Positions 34,751-45,034 of a stretch of 64,000 nt of DNA are shown one piece after another. The stretch comes from Dioszegia crocea (lineage: Eukaryota > Basidiomycota > Tremellomycetes > Tremellales > Bulleribasidiaceae). The first letter of the stretch is position 1; the number at the start of each line of letters is the position of its first letter. The notes under the pieces are model-generated. The model did no database searches. It saw only the letters and a program-made list of their open reading frames with translations, and was not told where the DNA came from. The stretch covers positions 974,134 to 1,038,133 of the forward strand of contig BCKK01000008.1 in assembly GCA_001600615.1 (NCBI GenBank). Direction: 5' to 3'. Made by a program: the position numbers and the translations under genes.

Positions 34751-35449
34751 TCAGAAGTATCCCAAATACTTCCCGTCGGTCCCGAAGAAATCGACAGCGT
34801 GCTTCAGTGTGCTGAGTCTCGCCTTCAGGTTGAGCTCCACCTCCTCGACACTCTTCGCAATTTCCAGCAATGACTCCAGATCAGCCGATCCGACAGGATC
34901 TGTGCACTCCCCATTGACCATCTTCCCCTCCTCCAGCAAGATGTCGGAGCGAGCTTGATACCTCACAAACGCTCCTTCAGAATTGGCACTTGCCTCCTTC
35001 CGCTGAGTCTTCAGGACCGTCTTCGCGTCCAAGAGCATTTGAAATGTGGGATAATCGTATCCCTGCATCTTGGGCAGAAGTAAGTCGACAGTCGAAACAA
35101 GGAGGTCGCGTGTTTCGAAAGGCGTTTTGGAGTCAGCCAAGATTGTCGCGAGATTGTCAAGGGCGTCATCGTCGAAGAGCTCCGTATCCTTCAAGCCGTC
35201 GCCTGACGCCAAAGACGTGGCGTACATCTGCAGATGTCGGAGAGCGTCCACGCGTACGTTGCGCATTTCATCCGTACATAGTGGAACGCTTCCGAGGGTC
35301 GATTCTTGGTCTTTCAGATTCTGCAGTTGATCTTGCCACTCTGCCAGTTTCTTGACGTACAACTCGAAGTTCGACCTCTTCTCCTCTTCCGTCATGATGA
35401 CAGGTGTACGGACGCTTGACCAATGTATGGCGTGGTTCCGTGTAGCCAT
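34751..35449 (-). CDS. Unknown helical protein, paralogue of the 33027 gene
   Basis: Not recognised. Single exon, 232 aa, starting MATRNHAIHWSSVRTP. A second possible start (MTEEEKRSNFELYVKKLAEW) lies 18 codons in. The protein is mostly helical: FELYVKKLAEWQDQLQNLKD, VRVDALRHLQMYATSLASG, FETRDLLVSTVDLLLPKM and LESLLEIAKSVEEVELNLKA. It shares the RDLL-x-x-S/T-VD segment and helix order with the 33027 protein. Cysteines are few. The role is unknown, and pairing with its neighbour as a duplicated lineage-specific family is the main clue. Confidence 0.6.
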   Translation of the reverse strand: MATRNHAIHWSSVRTPVIMTEEEKRSNFELYVKKLAEWQDQLQNLKDQESTLGSVPLCTDEMRNVRVDALRHLQMYATSLASGDGLKDTELFDDDALDNLATILADSKTPFETRDLLVSTVDLLLPKMQGYDYPTFQMLLDAKTVLKTQRKEASANSEGAFVRYQARSDILLEEGKMVNGECTDPVGSADLESLLEIAKSVEEVELNLKARLSTLKHAVDFFGTDGKYLGYF

Positions 35450-36011
35450 AATGAGGTGTCAGGCGGTGTGGGGGTGATGCGCAAGGGTAAGGTCTGATGA
35501 TGGAGTGTTGTCGTCGAGGTTGGGTGTCTGATAGCAGAGGTAGGCTGTGTGGATGAGTAAGTATGTGAGTGATCTTGTTGCTAAATGGCGGTTTGGGAAT
35601 GAGGTGGCAAGAAGTAACGGATCGAGGGGCAAGAGCGTAAAGTCCGGATCATACCTGTAGACCCCCAAAAAAGCATACCAGTGCTTCATACATCGCAGAT
35701 CCTTTGATAAACCAACTCGCCCCTGACGCATGAGCCTGAGCGTTTCATCCGGGCATACGTCAAGATCCGGGATGTACTTGGTTGATCCATTGAGTAGCTG
35801 TGAGTATGTCTCGCAAGTTAAAGCGAGAAGAGTCTGAGCTGATAGACGGCGGTGACCTGTTACATGAGTCTATTCCATTTACACACTTGCCCAAAAATCA
35901 ATCTGACCGCCACATCACACCTCCGCTCTCTCGCCGCCATATCTTCTCCACGACCCACGACTCTTCCCTCCTACCCATGAACTCCCCGCCCGCCCCCTCC
36001 CCTAGCCCCTC
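35450..36011. other. Spacer, no supported gene
   Basis: 562 bp. A 90-codon leftward frame (35459-35731) and a 71-codon rightward one (35800-36015) lack support. The left part is the upstream region of the 34751 gene. Confidence 0.35.
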
Positions 36012-38294
36012 CTAATGTCGCCAAGTCGACGTAATCTCATTAGCGAGCTTCTCAAGCTCTTCCGTCATCCTCGCACTTTCCTCCGATTCATCATCCATCA
36101 TCGCCCCCGTGCCCCCGCCAGCTCCCAATACCCCAACTTCCTGACTATCCTCCCTAACCCCAAACGTCGGAGTAGGCACCGTAACCTCCTCCCCACCCAC
36201 ATCACCGACCGGCTCGGCATGGAGGGTAGTATCGGCAGGATTATGGACATGTGGCAGAGTGGGTGTGGATATAGATGTCGAATTCGCCTCGGCGGTCGTT
36301 ATTGAATCGGACGGAAGAGCATCATTGAGATGATGATGTAGGTTATCGTTATCGTTATCGGTTTCATCGTGCGGATGGTGGGAATGTGGATCATCATGAC
36401 CATTGACAAGATCGTCGAATGTGAAATCATCATTAACCATGTAGATTTGTGCCTGTTGTTGGTTATGGTTGGAGGTTGAAGAAGATTCACGTTGATGATT
36501 GTGAATATCCACTTCGTGGCCTTGGCCCATGGTATTCCCGTCCCCTAGCCCAAGTCCTTGGCCATTACCGACTTGTCCCAACTCGACATCATCTCCAATT
36601 TCTTCAATTGTGCCTGATACCCCTACCCCAGTCCCAACATCCATATCCATATCCGCCTCAACCTCTTTACCCTTCCCTTTCTGCCTCTTTGAACCACTGA
36701 CCCCCGATCCCGACCCAATCTTCTCAATTCCATCCTCCGCATCTCCCCCTTCCCCATTCTGACCCTTCCGCTTCCGCCCTCTTTTCCCAGCTCCAACTTT
36801 CGCTGCAGGCTTATCACCACTCTGCCCAACCCTCCCCCTGTCCACCAGTCCAGACTCCGACTTCCGACTCCTCAACGGCGGCCCGACTTTCCTATACCGA
36901 TTATACAAATCCGGATATTTGATCTGAAGACCATAGGCGATAATTGGCGGGAGATCTTCATCATCTACCGCTGTAGGGTTTTGCGGTTCGTCACCTACGA
37001 CACCGACCCCAGCGCCCGTGACGCCTCCGTGGACCGCGTCGGATAAGGCGTCAATATGGATAGGGTCCGGGTTTAAGAGGTAGGCAGAGGATGAATCGGT
37101 ATTGCCGGTGATATTGGGATGAGTGGAGGGATTGGACAGTGCGTTGGTTCGCCGGATCCGTTCGAGTTTTTCTTCGACGGGGATGTTGAGCATTTTGATG
37201 ATATCCTCTGGCTCTTTGCCTTTTTGGAATTGGGCAATGAGCCAGTCTGTGACGCTTTGGGGTAGGCGGTAGGTTTCGGCTTCCTTTTCGGTGAATGGGT
37301 CTGGAGATTAGCGGAAATTCTGAAGCGGGGATAACTTGTAACTCACCATGCCCATTGTGTTTCCACCAGAATGCAATCTTAATCTCCCCATTCTCCATCT
37401 CATTCATCACCACTCGACTCAAACAACCGCACTTGACTGATACTTTTGTATTCATCCTCAGTCGTTCTTGCGGTAATTCCGCTTTGTGCTGAGGTTGATA
37501 CCTGATGAATCAGCACAGATTCTAGGCACAACAAGATATACGGTAAGACGTGAAAAGGACGATACTCACTTGCCAGCATGATGACATGTATAGGTAATCT
37601 TGTGTACCACTTGTGAAGTTCGGGTACGGTGTCGCTTCTTCAATGGCGGTTCTCGGGCTGCTTCTTCCGGGTCCATCTCTGAAGTGTTGTATCAGCTACT
37701 AGTTCGCGATCACGCTCACTCCAAAGCTGACTCACCTGCCAATCTCAACTCATGAGCCTTATCTCTCGCCTTCGCCCTCTCATCCGCCCTCTTCTCCGGA
37801 TTCGTCACCCGTCTCTGAACATAATGACACCAGCTATCCTCCGCCGCCATCCAAACATCAAACTCTGCCCGACTCGTAAATGTCTGTTCGACCGGACAAG
37901 GTGTCGAGTCATCCCTCTGTGGCGGAACATAAGGATACAGCGACGGTGTAGACTGAACGACCACATTGCCCGAACGCGTCGTTACCCGAGTGGACGGACC
38001 GGCTGACGACTCCTCCCCTTCTGGCTGATACTCCAGTTGATCCCCCGATCCAGACGTAGCTTCAGCAACAGCCTCAGCTACTACAGCCTCTGCAGCCTCT
38101 GCCTCTGCTTCGGCTGCTGCGGCCGCATGAGCCTGAGCAGCAGTCCGGATAGACGCGTTGATGATCTCCGCGGTTGCCGCGTCGATATCTTCCTGAGCGA
38201 GTGCGGGATCGAGGAAAGATGGGTCGTGATCATCATTGTGCCCATGATTATGGTGGTGTGCTGTGGCACTTGCCAGAGTGAGCCCTGGGTCCAT
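36012..38294 (-). CDS. FAR1/WRKY-GCM1-like zinc-finger regulator
   Basis: Four exons: 37736-38294, 37570-37678, 37347-37501 and 36012-37300 (2,112 nt, 703 aa). The N-terminus has a His/Asp-rich start and an Ala/Glu-rich helix. The conserved core spans the three introns: EFDVWMAAEDSWCHYVQRR, HKITYTCHHAGKYQPQHK, KVSVKCGCLSRVV and IAFWWKHNGHDPFTEKEAE. The Cys, CxC and HNGH spacing, with a Trp before the His pair, resembles the transposase-derived FAR1/WRKY-GCM1 DNA-binding fold. A helical extension follows (VTDWLIAQFQKGKEPEDIIK). The C-terminal half is disordered with a basic cluster (GAGKRGRKRKGQN, GSKRQKGKGKEVE) and acidic runs. No transposase catalytic core is present. A DNA-binding role is inferred, not proven. 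Confidence 0.7.
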
Positions 38295-38599
38295 TTTGAG
38301 TGGAGGACTAATGTGGAGGCTGTATGGTATGGGGAGGGAAGAAGTAAAGAAAAGAGTAAGTGGAAGGCCTAGGGTAAAGTGGGGGGACGTTGTTGATTAT
38401 GTGAGGGGCGGGAATAAGGTTCAAGCTTTTATCGCCGAAAGAGGCAGCCTGTCACGTGGCGGTATTTGTCACGGAAAGTTCAGCCGGGGTTTATCCGGGT
38501 GGCAAATCGGTCGAGTAAGGATCAGAAAAGTTGAATCAGCAAGGGATACACCCATACATCTGCCACTGTCACAGCGATTGAGAGCGATAGAGCCAGTCA

Positions 38600-40927
38600 T
38601 GACATTCTCAGGAGCACTTGTGAGTCGGCGGCTGAGACTGTGTGGAAATTTGTGCCCAGACTGATCAGTAGACCATCACGGATTTGGATGATTTCTTAAC
38701 TCCATCGCAAGCCTGTATCATCCCTGTTCGGAATGGCAAGGCTCAGTCAGATCTGACGGATGGATCTGTATGTAACCTTACCATATGAGAGCTACAGCTA
38801 TAGAGCTTGCTTCGATGTATGGTCAAGCAGCTGACGGCGCAGACCGAAATCCACATTGATGGTGATAATAATTACTACGAGGTCTCGACGTACTCTACAG
38901 CTGTAGCGGGTCCGTCAACGGCTCGAGCTGGGCTAGAAAAGAAGGTATTGGAAAAGGCAGAGATCAATCTGAACGATTGTCTAGCTTGCAGGTGAGCTTA
39001 GAGTCTCGCGGAATTTGGACCAGAAGAGCTGACATGACCAGTGGCTGCATCACATCCACCGAGTCCCTCTTAATCACCCTCCAATCCCACCTTGAAGTAT
39101 TGACATACATCAACTCCATATCAAACCCTGCATCTATCGACGCCGAATCTACACCTGAAACTCGCCGTCCATTTCTATCTATTTCACCCCAGACATTAGC
39201 AAGTCTATCAGCCTATCACTCTGCCCATATCTCCCGACCCCCTCTTCCTTTCGCTTTGCTTCTACGTCGAATCCGACATTTCCTCTCTACACCAGAGAGG
39301 GGCGGATGGGTAGTGGGAGACACGACATTCGCCCGGCACTTATCGCTCAGAGAGAGCGTGGCGGAATTTGAAGAACGACGAGCGTACGCCAAGGGCAAAT
39401 GGGTCGATCGGGATGGCGCATCTGAGAAGGGTTACAAACCGGGACCTTTACCCATACTTGCCAGTGCTTGTCCAGGATGGGTATGTTATGCGGAGAAGGC
39501 ACAAGGAGACTTGTTGCCCCTCATGAGTTCAACGAGGAGTAGTCAGGGTGTGGCGGGCGCGCTTGTTAAGCAGTATTGGGGAGGAAAGGCGGGATTGAAG
39601 TAAGTTTCCTGCTGGACACTAAGTTGTTCCAAGCTGATATTGCAGACCGAACGAAATCTACCATGTCACTTGTATGCCATGCTACGATAAAAAGCTTGAA
39701 GCTTCGCGTTCGGATTTTTACTCTGAAGCGCACGAAACAAGAGACGTCGATTGCGTCTTGACGACTGGCGAGCTCGACCTGCTTCTTCACGATCTGGGGT
39801 TCGATCCTTATCGTCCAACGCCTCTCGACTCTCCTTCATCCCTTCCCTCCCCCTCTCCGGACACACCCCACGTCCCCCCTTTGTCCAACACAAATGGTCA
39901 TCACCCATCATCACTCGGCGCATCACCATGGCCCGACCTCCTCATGCCTCCCGGAACATCATCCGGCTCATACCTCCACACCATCCTCTCCCATCTCTCT
40001 TCCGCCCACCCCCGATCGACCGCACTACACATCCGCAAAATCCGAGATTCCCCCGATAATGAAGAATACATTCTCTACGACCCTACAACGAATGAAGTCT
40101 TATTTAAGGGTGCAAAAGTGTATGGATTCCGAAATCTTCAAAATCTTGTGAGGAGAGTTGGCAAAGAGACGGGATTGGGTAAAGGGAAGGGTGCGGGGAA
40201 ATTGGGGGCGGCAGTTGCTGCTCGTCGGAAGAAGGCAAAAGTTGGGGCTGGAGAAATGATAACTCCGGGAACGGAAGTTGGGACACCGGCCAGTGGGGGT
40301 GGGGAAGATTTGGGAGTGGGTCTGGAACGAATGAGGCTGTTCGAAGAGAAGAAGTTGGATTATGTCGAGGTGATGGCTTGTCCATCGGGGTGTGTGAATG
40401 GTGGTGGGCAGATGAAGCCTGTTGCCCCAGGCGTAGGATCGGGTGGTGTAGAGGGGGTAGGAGGGGTGGAAGGTGTTGATGCGCCTGGGTTAGGGGCAGT
40501 GTCAAATGGGATGGAAGTGGATGAAGAAGGATATCCTAGGCCAATACCAAATGAAGGAACGGACGCTCAGCCTAAATTGGGTAAAACGGCGACGGACGGA
40601 GGAGGAGGAGGGCAAGATGTTGAAGAGGGATGGAAGTGGTCTACGAAAGAATGGGTACAGCGGGTGGAGGAGTTGTATTGGGTTGGAGAGGGGGGTTTGG
40701 TTACTCCGCCGCCTGACTCGCCCGGGGCGGATGGGCGGAGTGGAGAAGAGTCGAATGTCAATGTGGAGAAAGCGGACGTATTGGCGGAAACTATCTGTGA
40801 GGATGTTGAGCGGCAATTTGGGCCGGATGGGAGGTGGGAGTTTCTGCGGACTAGGTTTAGGAAAGTTACGGGTGATGTCTTGGGTGGTGATAGTGGCGGA
40901 GTGACACTTGAGGCTGTTAAGTGGTAG
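38600..40927 (+). CDS. NAR1: Cytosolic Fe-S cluster assembly factor Nar1
   Basis: Five exons: 38600-38620, 38672-38767, 38831-38991, 39042-39599 and 39646-40927 (2,118 nt, 705 aa). It starts [20 protein letters not shown]. Iron-hydrogenase-like landmarks: the N-terminal cluster ligands (SQACIIP, then CLACSGCIT), and the H-cluster-like ligands ([43 protein letters not shown]). The ending RTRFRKV is typical. Nar1 joins the CIA targeting complex with Cia1, delivering Fe-S clusters to cytosolic and nuclear proteins; it has no hydrogenase activity. It is longer than the roughly 490-aa yeast protein because of two low-complexity inserts, one Pro/Ser/His-rich (about 39830-39960) and one Gly-rich (about 40180-40620). 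A 305 bp spacer separates it from the divergent 38294 gene. Confidence 0.93.
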
Positions 40928-41352
40928 GCAGTGCATTGACGTCTGCTTTTCGGCTGGATCGAGCTTGGGCGGAATGGATCTGAAGCTTGGGGGGAGCCGA
41001 ATGGAGTGGAGAAGTTCCATAGTGGGACTAGTTGCATTTCTTCATACATCTAGCCTCTCCATAGTACTCTTTCCAAGGACGCCCAGTCATCCTTCGAGGC
41101 AGGATACTCCCAAAACGACCCAGATGCAGTATCAGATACCCGTATGCCACATTTGCCACCCAACCTCCACACCGCCACACCGGCGTTACAACCATGTGTT
41201 CACGTTCCCGCCCCTCCTTTGTCTTATCGTTGTAACCTCCTCTTCCTTATCTCCACACCTACACAACACGACCCCAACCCATCCCCCACTCCCGCCAGTC
41301 AACTCCCCCACCCTCCTACACCTACCCACCCACCCACCCACCCCGGAGCACA
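40928..41352. other. Spacer with short CCCA repeat
   Basis: 425 bp. No convincing gene. The right end is C-rich and includes a small CCCA microsatellite at 41324-41344, just before the ATG at 41353. Confidence 0.4.
41324..41344. repeat. CCCA microsatellite
   Basis: About four to five tandem CCCA units lie immediately upstream of the BED-finger relic. Confidence 0.6.
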
Positions 41353-42106
41353 ATGCCACCAAGCCGTGATCCGGTATGGGATCACTTCTACTCCCTAAAA
41401 ACAGATTTCAGAGAACCTGCCATAGACCTCGAACTCCAAGCGCGTAAAAACGCATCATACGATAATGCGTGGTGTAAAGCGTGTGTAGACCATATGTTGG
41501 GTCAGGTGGAGTATAGTCATTGGGTACCGGTTGGGCAATGTACCCAAGAGTACTTAGATCTATTGAGACGATATCGAGGTGAGTCTACTCTCTGGCAGAC
41601 CATCCCGGAGCTGATTGTCAGTGATGAAAGTAATAACTCCAATCCGAGGCCAGCCTAAAAATCTCGATAGGCATATGAGGACCTGTAAACAAGTCCCCGA
41701 CGAATTAAGACCACCACCACTTGAGAAACGTATTAAAGAGTTTAAACCTAAACTTGAAACGAACACTATGGCTGGTCCTTCCACATTGGCCGATATAACC
41801 CTCTCCAATCCCAATCCCAATGGCAATACCCACACCCAAGCCAACGCCAACGCCAACGCCTCATCCTCACAACTTCTTATCTACTCCTTACCCCCTCCAC
41901 CGATCGATACGTCTATACCCCTCGACCCATCTCTGCCCCAAACACCCTCACGCCTCACCCGCCAGAAACAGGCCGAGCTGGATGCGGATATTTATAATCT
42001 GTTTATGGGGCTCGGGATCCCGTTTGATGATCGGACATGCTCGGTGTATGGGCAGTTTGTGAGGAAGTGGATACCGGGGGCGAAATGGGGTGATCAGCTG
42101 GGATGA
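41353..42106 (+). pseudogene. hAT-type transposase relic with BED-like zinc finger
   Basis: Two exons, 41353-41578 and 41622-42106 (711 nt, 236 aa). The N-terminal part has BED-finger spacing: VWDHFYSLKTDF, AWCKACVDHM, then NLDRHMRTCKQ after the intron. The end resembles the start of a hAT transposase body: a helix (AELDADIYNLFMGLGIPFDD), then SVYGQFVRKWIPG. An in-frame TGA at 42104-42106 stops it. The same frame stays open beyond it (VDLWRLYKKDYWMISRR), with a splice-like GTACGT at 42175 and a further short stretch to about 42278. No catalytic Asp-Asp-Glu region follows. I read it as a decayed or domesticated element fragment; a functional truncated zinc-finger protein remains possible. Confidence 0.55.
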
Positions 42107-42547
42107 GAAGTGGGGATGGATTGGGTGGATTTATGGCGGTTGTATAAGAAGGATTACTGGATGATCAGCCGGAGGTACGTCTGATGGACGCTTGCCCAAG
42201 GCAAAGAAGCTGATGTATTAGAACTAGCGAGGATCAATTGATAGGTCGATGGCCTTTGTATTGGTCTTTGGTGAGCTAGCGAGCTCCCCCTGCGGGGGGG
42301 TCTGTACGAAGTCCCCTAGACGCATAAAAGATGTTGTACATACCAGGAAATCGAGGTTTCATGTCTCGTTGACGTCGGGGAATACGCTCATCTGGATAAC
42401 AAGTCTCACTTCAGAAATATTGACATCTCGAGATACATAACTTGATCTACTTATCACTTGTTTCTCAAATTTCCTCAGCTCGTCCGCGTTGGCGCGGGCA
42501 TCAAAACCCTTCCATTCTTGGCATCTCCGCAACTCCTCCGCCAGCAT
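42107..42547. other. Decayed 3' part of the transposase relic and spacer
   Basis: The frame of the upstream relic continues past its TGA to about 42278, through a splice-like junction (GTACGT at 42175 to an AG near 42220). The rest, to 42547, shows no gene. Confidence 0.35.
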
Positions 42548-42904
42548 CTAGGCGATCAAATCAGTAACCTCTCCAAGCGCCCACCCCGTCACCCCAAACT
42601 CCTTACACACCACATCGATCGCCGTATTCAACGCAAGCCCTTCCCTCGTACTGATACACTCTGACGTCCAGTCCGACCCTAGCCTGAGCCAAAGGCGTAA
42701 TGTCTCAGCCGCTCTCCAACTTGCCGTTTCTTCTTTCAGGAACAATTTGAGCAACTGAGCCCTCATACCGTCTCCGAAAGCCGAGGCTGTCTTCTCCAGC
42801 ATGTTGCCGGGAGAGGTGCAGGTGATTCTGAAATCCCAGCCGTTCAGTGTCGAGGAGGTGCTTGGGAAGATGGTAGCTTTGAGAATGACTGTATTGGCTG
42901 ACAT
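42548..42904 (-). CDS. X-A: small protein of a three-member unknown family
   Basis: Single exon, 118 aa, starting MSANTVILKATIFPSTSS; the ORF extends upstream to 43087 with poorer composition. It aligns by eye with X-B (43379-43807) and X-C (45781-46233). Shared features: an N-terminal strand-like TVILKATIF; DFRITC with a conserved Cys; a variable helical middle; a WLRLGS motif (WLRPGS in the others); and VVCKEFGVTGWALGE, matching DCKERGVEDWALEE in X-C. X-A is the most divergent copy and lacks an adjacent RidA partner on its left. No signal peptide or membrane span. Function unknown. Confidence 0.6.
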   Translation of the reverse strand: MSANTVILKATIFPSTSSTLNGWDFRITCTSPGNMLEKTASAFGDGMRAQLLKLFLKEETASWRAAETLRLWLRLGSDWTSECISTREGLALNTAIDVVCKEFGVTGWALGEVTDLIA

Positions 42905-43378
42905 TGTGGATATGAGTGTAGGGTGTTTTAGAGCTGTAAGCAGGGGTCTTGGTATTTTGCAGACAAGAGGGAGATTGTGGAGCCTTGAGCTGATCAGAAG
43001 GCTCCCTCTCTTCAAAGGGAGAATCATGTGCGGCAAAAGATGGCAAGTAATCCTATGCAGCTTCGGTATACAGGCCGCAAAGCTCATCAGAAGTGTAGGC
43101 GTGGAAGGCCAGGTCGTGCCTTCGTGAATTCTCTACTTCGATCGCGCAGCAACGGGGTAAGACACATTGCGTCAGCTGGCAAAGCTCATCACCGAGTAAA
43201 GTTATGATCGATATATCATATTGTTGCGGTTACTCATATGATGTGGGCTCGCTCCGCTACTTATATCTTCCTGATTTGAGGTGCTAGCAGCAAAAGCTCA
43301 AAAGATATTCATAACTATACACGGTTGCTCTCGGGACACAGTCAAACGGGCGCTGAAACCCCGCGGCCGGCTCCCAAC
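42905..43378. promoter_or_regulatory. Spacer upstream of X-A
   Basis: 474 bp with no convincing separate gene. The CACGTG block found upstream of X-B and X-C is not seen here. Confidence 0.35.
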
Positions 43379-43807
43379 CTAAGCCTGTCCAGCATCGCCA
43401 CTGACGCCCGCAGCAACCCCGCCGGTCTTGGTCCCCGCGTCTGTAGGCACTTCAGGGGCTCCCCAAGGCACCCACTTGCGCACTCCGTATTGATCGAGTT
43501 TGCACACCCCATCGATGCCCCTGAGCTCCGAGTCAGACGGTGAGCTTGACACACCCACCGAGCCCGGACGAAGCCAACCTCGCACAATGTCAGCCGCCTC
43601 CCCACTGGATTTGCGCGTACGGTCCAGACGGGTGTTGGCCGTCCAAGACAGATGGCGCTGGAGCGTACCAGTCTCGGCGTCGGACAATGGAGAATTGTGG
43701 CATTTGATCTCGACGCCCCCTCCGCCGTCGCAAGGGGAAACGTCAACCCCGGTGACTTCGAGGATCATGGTGTCTGCGCTGACTGTGGATTGGTTGTAGC
43801 TGGACAT
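43379..43807 (-). CDS. X-B: small protein of the three-member unknown family
   Basis: Single exon, 142 aa, starting MSSYNQSTVSADTMILEVTG; an in-frame ATG at 43879 is less likely. It shares with X-C the blocks VEIKC (VKITC in X-C), a following LS...T-L--HL--AN pattern, AADIVRGWLRPGS (AVDQAKAWLRPGS) and VCKLDQYGVRKW (DCKERGVEDW). The C-terminus is a Gly/Ala/Thr-rich tail, also seen in X-C. Its upstream DNA contains a CACGTG block homologous to that upstream of X-C. It lies 603 bp downstream of RidA1 on the same strand. Confidence 0.65.
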   Translation of the reverse strand: MSSYNQSTVSADTMILEVTGVDVSPCDGGGGVEIKCHNSPLSDAETGTLQRHLSWTANTRLDRTRKSSGEAADIVRGWLRPGSVGVSSSPSDSELRGIDGVCKLDQYGVRKWVPWGAPEVPTDAGTKTGGVAAGVSGDAGQA

Positions 43808-44410
43808 GATTGCGTGAGAGAGTGTGTAGTAGTTGATTGGTAGGCTGATGTGAATGTTGGAGATGAGTCGATTGTGCACTAGGATGTGTGAAGGGGAGGT
43901 AAGAGTAGGGGATTCGCCACTTATGTACTTCCCCCCACCCCCGGCCTCAGGGCGAGCACGATCCTGCTCAGAGAAGCCGAGAGCAGAAGCTTACCCCTCT
44001 CCCTCCTTTGTTGCAGGCTGATCCTTTGAGGGTTTCACATGAACTTCACCTTTGGAGGTACAGCCACGTGCGAACTCGAGCTAGTCCAGCGCGGTAGACT
44101 TCATACGTCCTGATCCCTTGAGAATCGCTTCAGTGAAGGCGAACTTACTGGTGTCTTCTGCAACGCGATACGTATCGACGGGATTTGCTAGAGCCTGGAG
44201 AATCAGATATTACAAGTGGGTCTGTCAAATTGCCGTCAGTGTATGAGCGACCATTTTGAGTGTTGTGAGTTACTCGAACAGCCAACGACCAAACGGCTTA
44301 CAGATCACGAATCGAATTCCCACTTGAGCATACTCCTCCCAAGATCCTAGCCGCGACAATGACTGCATTTCTGTCTGAGCCAAGCTCCGTCCCCTCCTCC
44401 TCCGCCCACC
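43808..44410. promoter_or_regulatory. Upstream region of X-B, duplicated promoter block
   Basis: 603 bp. The block at about 44008-44072 (ATCCTTTGAGGGTTTCACAT, then GGTACAGCCACGTGC) matches the block upstream of X-C at about 46421-46475. A second shared piece is GATTCGCCAC at 43911. No gene is seen. Confidence 0.5.
44065..44070. promoter_or_regulatory. CACGTG box upstream of X-B
   Basis: Palindromic E-box 258 bp before the X-B start. It lies inside a block conserved upstream of X-C, so it is more than a chance hexamer. In fungi bHLH factors such as Cbf1 or Pho4 types bind this sequence; the actual factor is unknown. Confidence 0.5.
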
Positions 44411-45034
44411 CTACTTGCTTTGAGGATCATGTGCGACCACCTCGACCTCAACGCGCATATCATCGTACCCCAACCTAGTGACGCCGATACAAGTCCAGAT
44501 GGGCGAGTGGTTCGGCATCCATTTCCTGAAGTTTCGAACCATCGCTTCGAGGGATTCATCATTGAGGGGGATGTGGTATGAGTTGACTCGGTACACCTAG
44601 AGATATGTAAGCTTGGCCCTTCAGGTCGTCCGTAATAAAATGACAGAAAGAATGTGTTAGAAAGACAAAAAGAAGAATCGCCCTGTGGCCCAAACATACC
44701 TGCTCAAAGCCCTTTCCACCTGCGTCCTTCAATGCCAAATCAACATTCTCAAACGCTTGATCAATCTGCGCATTGATCTCTCTGATGATCTTGCCGGTTT
44801 TAGGATCCCAGCCACCTGAAATACATCAGCAAAGGTCTTAGCAGCATAGCCACCCCGTACCCTGACATCCCCAATGGCTCGGTTAAAGGGAGGATAACTA
44901 GTTACTACAGCCAGTAACTCACCCTGTCCCGAAAGTTCAATCTTGTCTCCCACTCTGACACCCTGGCTATAGTGCTGGCGCTTCACAGCGTCGGTCCCGT
45001 ATCCTTCATAGGCGGAATATTGGAGGTGGCTCAT
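44411..45034 (-). CDS. RidA1: RidA/YjgF/UK114 family protein
   Basis: Three exons: 44923-45034, 44700-44815 and 44411-44596 (414 nt, 137 aa). It starts MSHLQYSAYEGYGTDAVKRQ. Family landmarks: KIELSGQGG followed by WDPKTGK; INAQIDQAFENVDLALKDAG; VYRVNSYHIPL; and WTCIGVTRLGYDDMRVEVEV with a terminal VVAH. RidA proteins are homotrimeric deaminases that hydrolyse reactive enamine/imine intermediates such as 2-aminoacrylate from PLP enzymes. The usual catalytic arginine of RidA lies in the segment aligned with IWTCIGVT, and no Arg is there (Thr-Cys instead), so this may be a non-archetypal subgroup. It is a close paralogue of RidA2 (46741-47294). The 44816-44922 and 44597-44699 introns are unusually long for this window. 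Confidence 0.85.

Noticed and set aside
36329..36360. TTATCG tandem hexamer
   Set aside because: It encodes a DN repeat within the coding sequence of the zinc-finger regulator; a low-complexity codon run, not an independent element.
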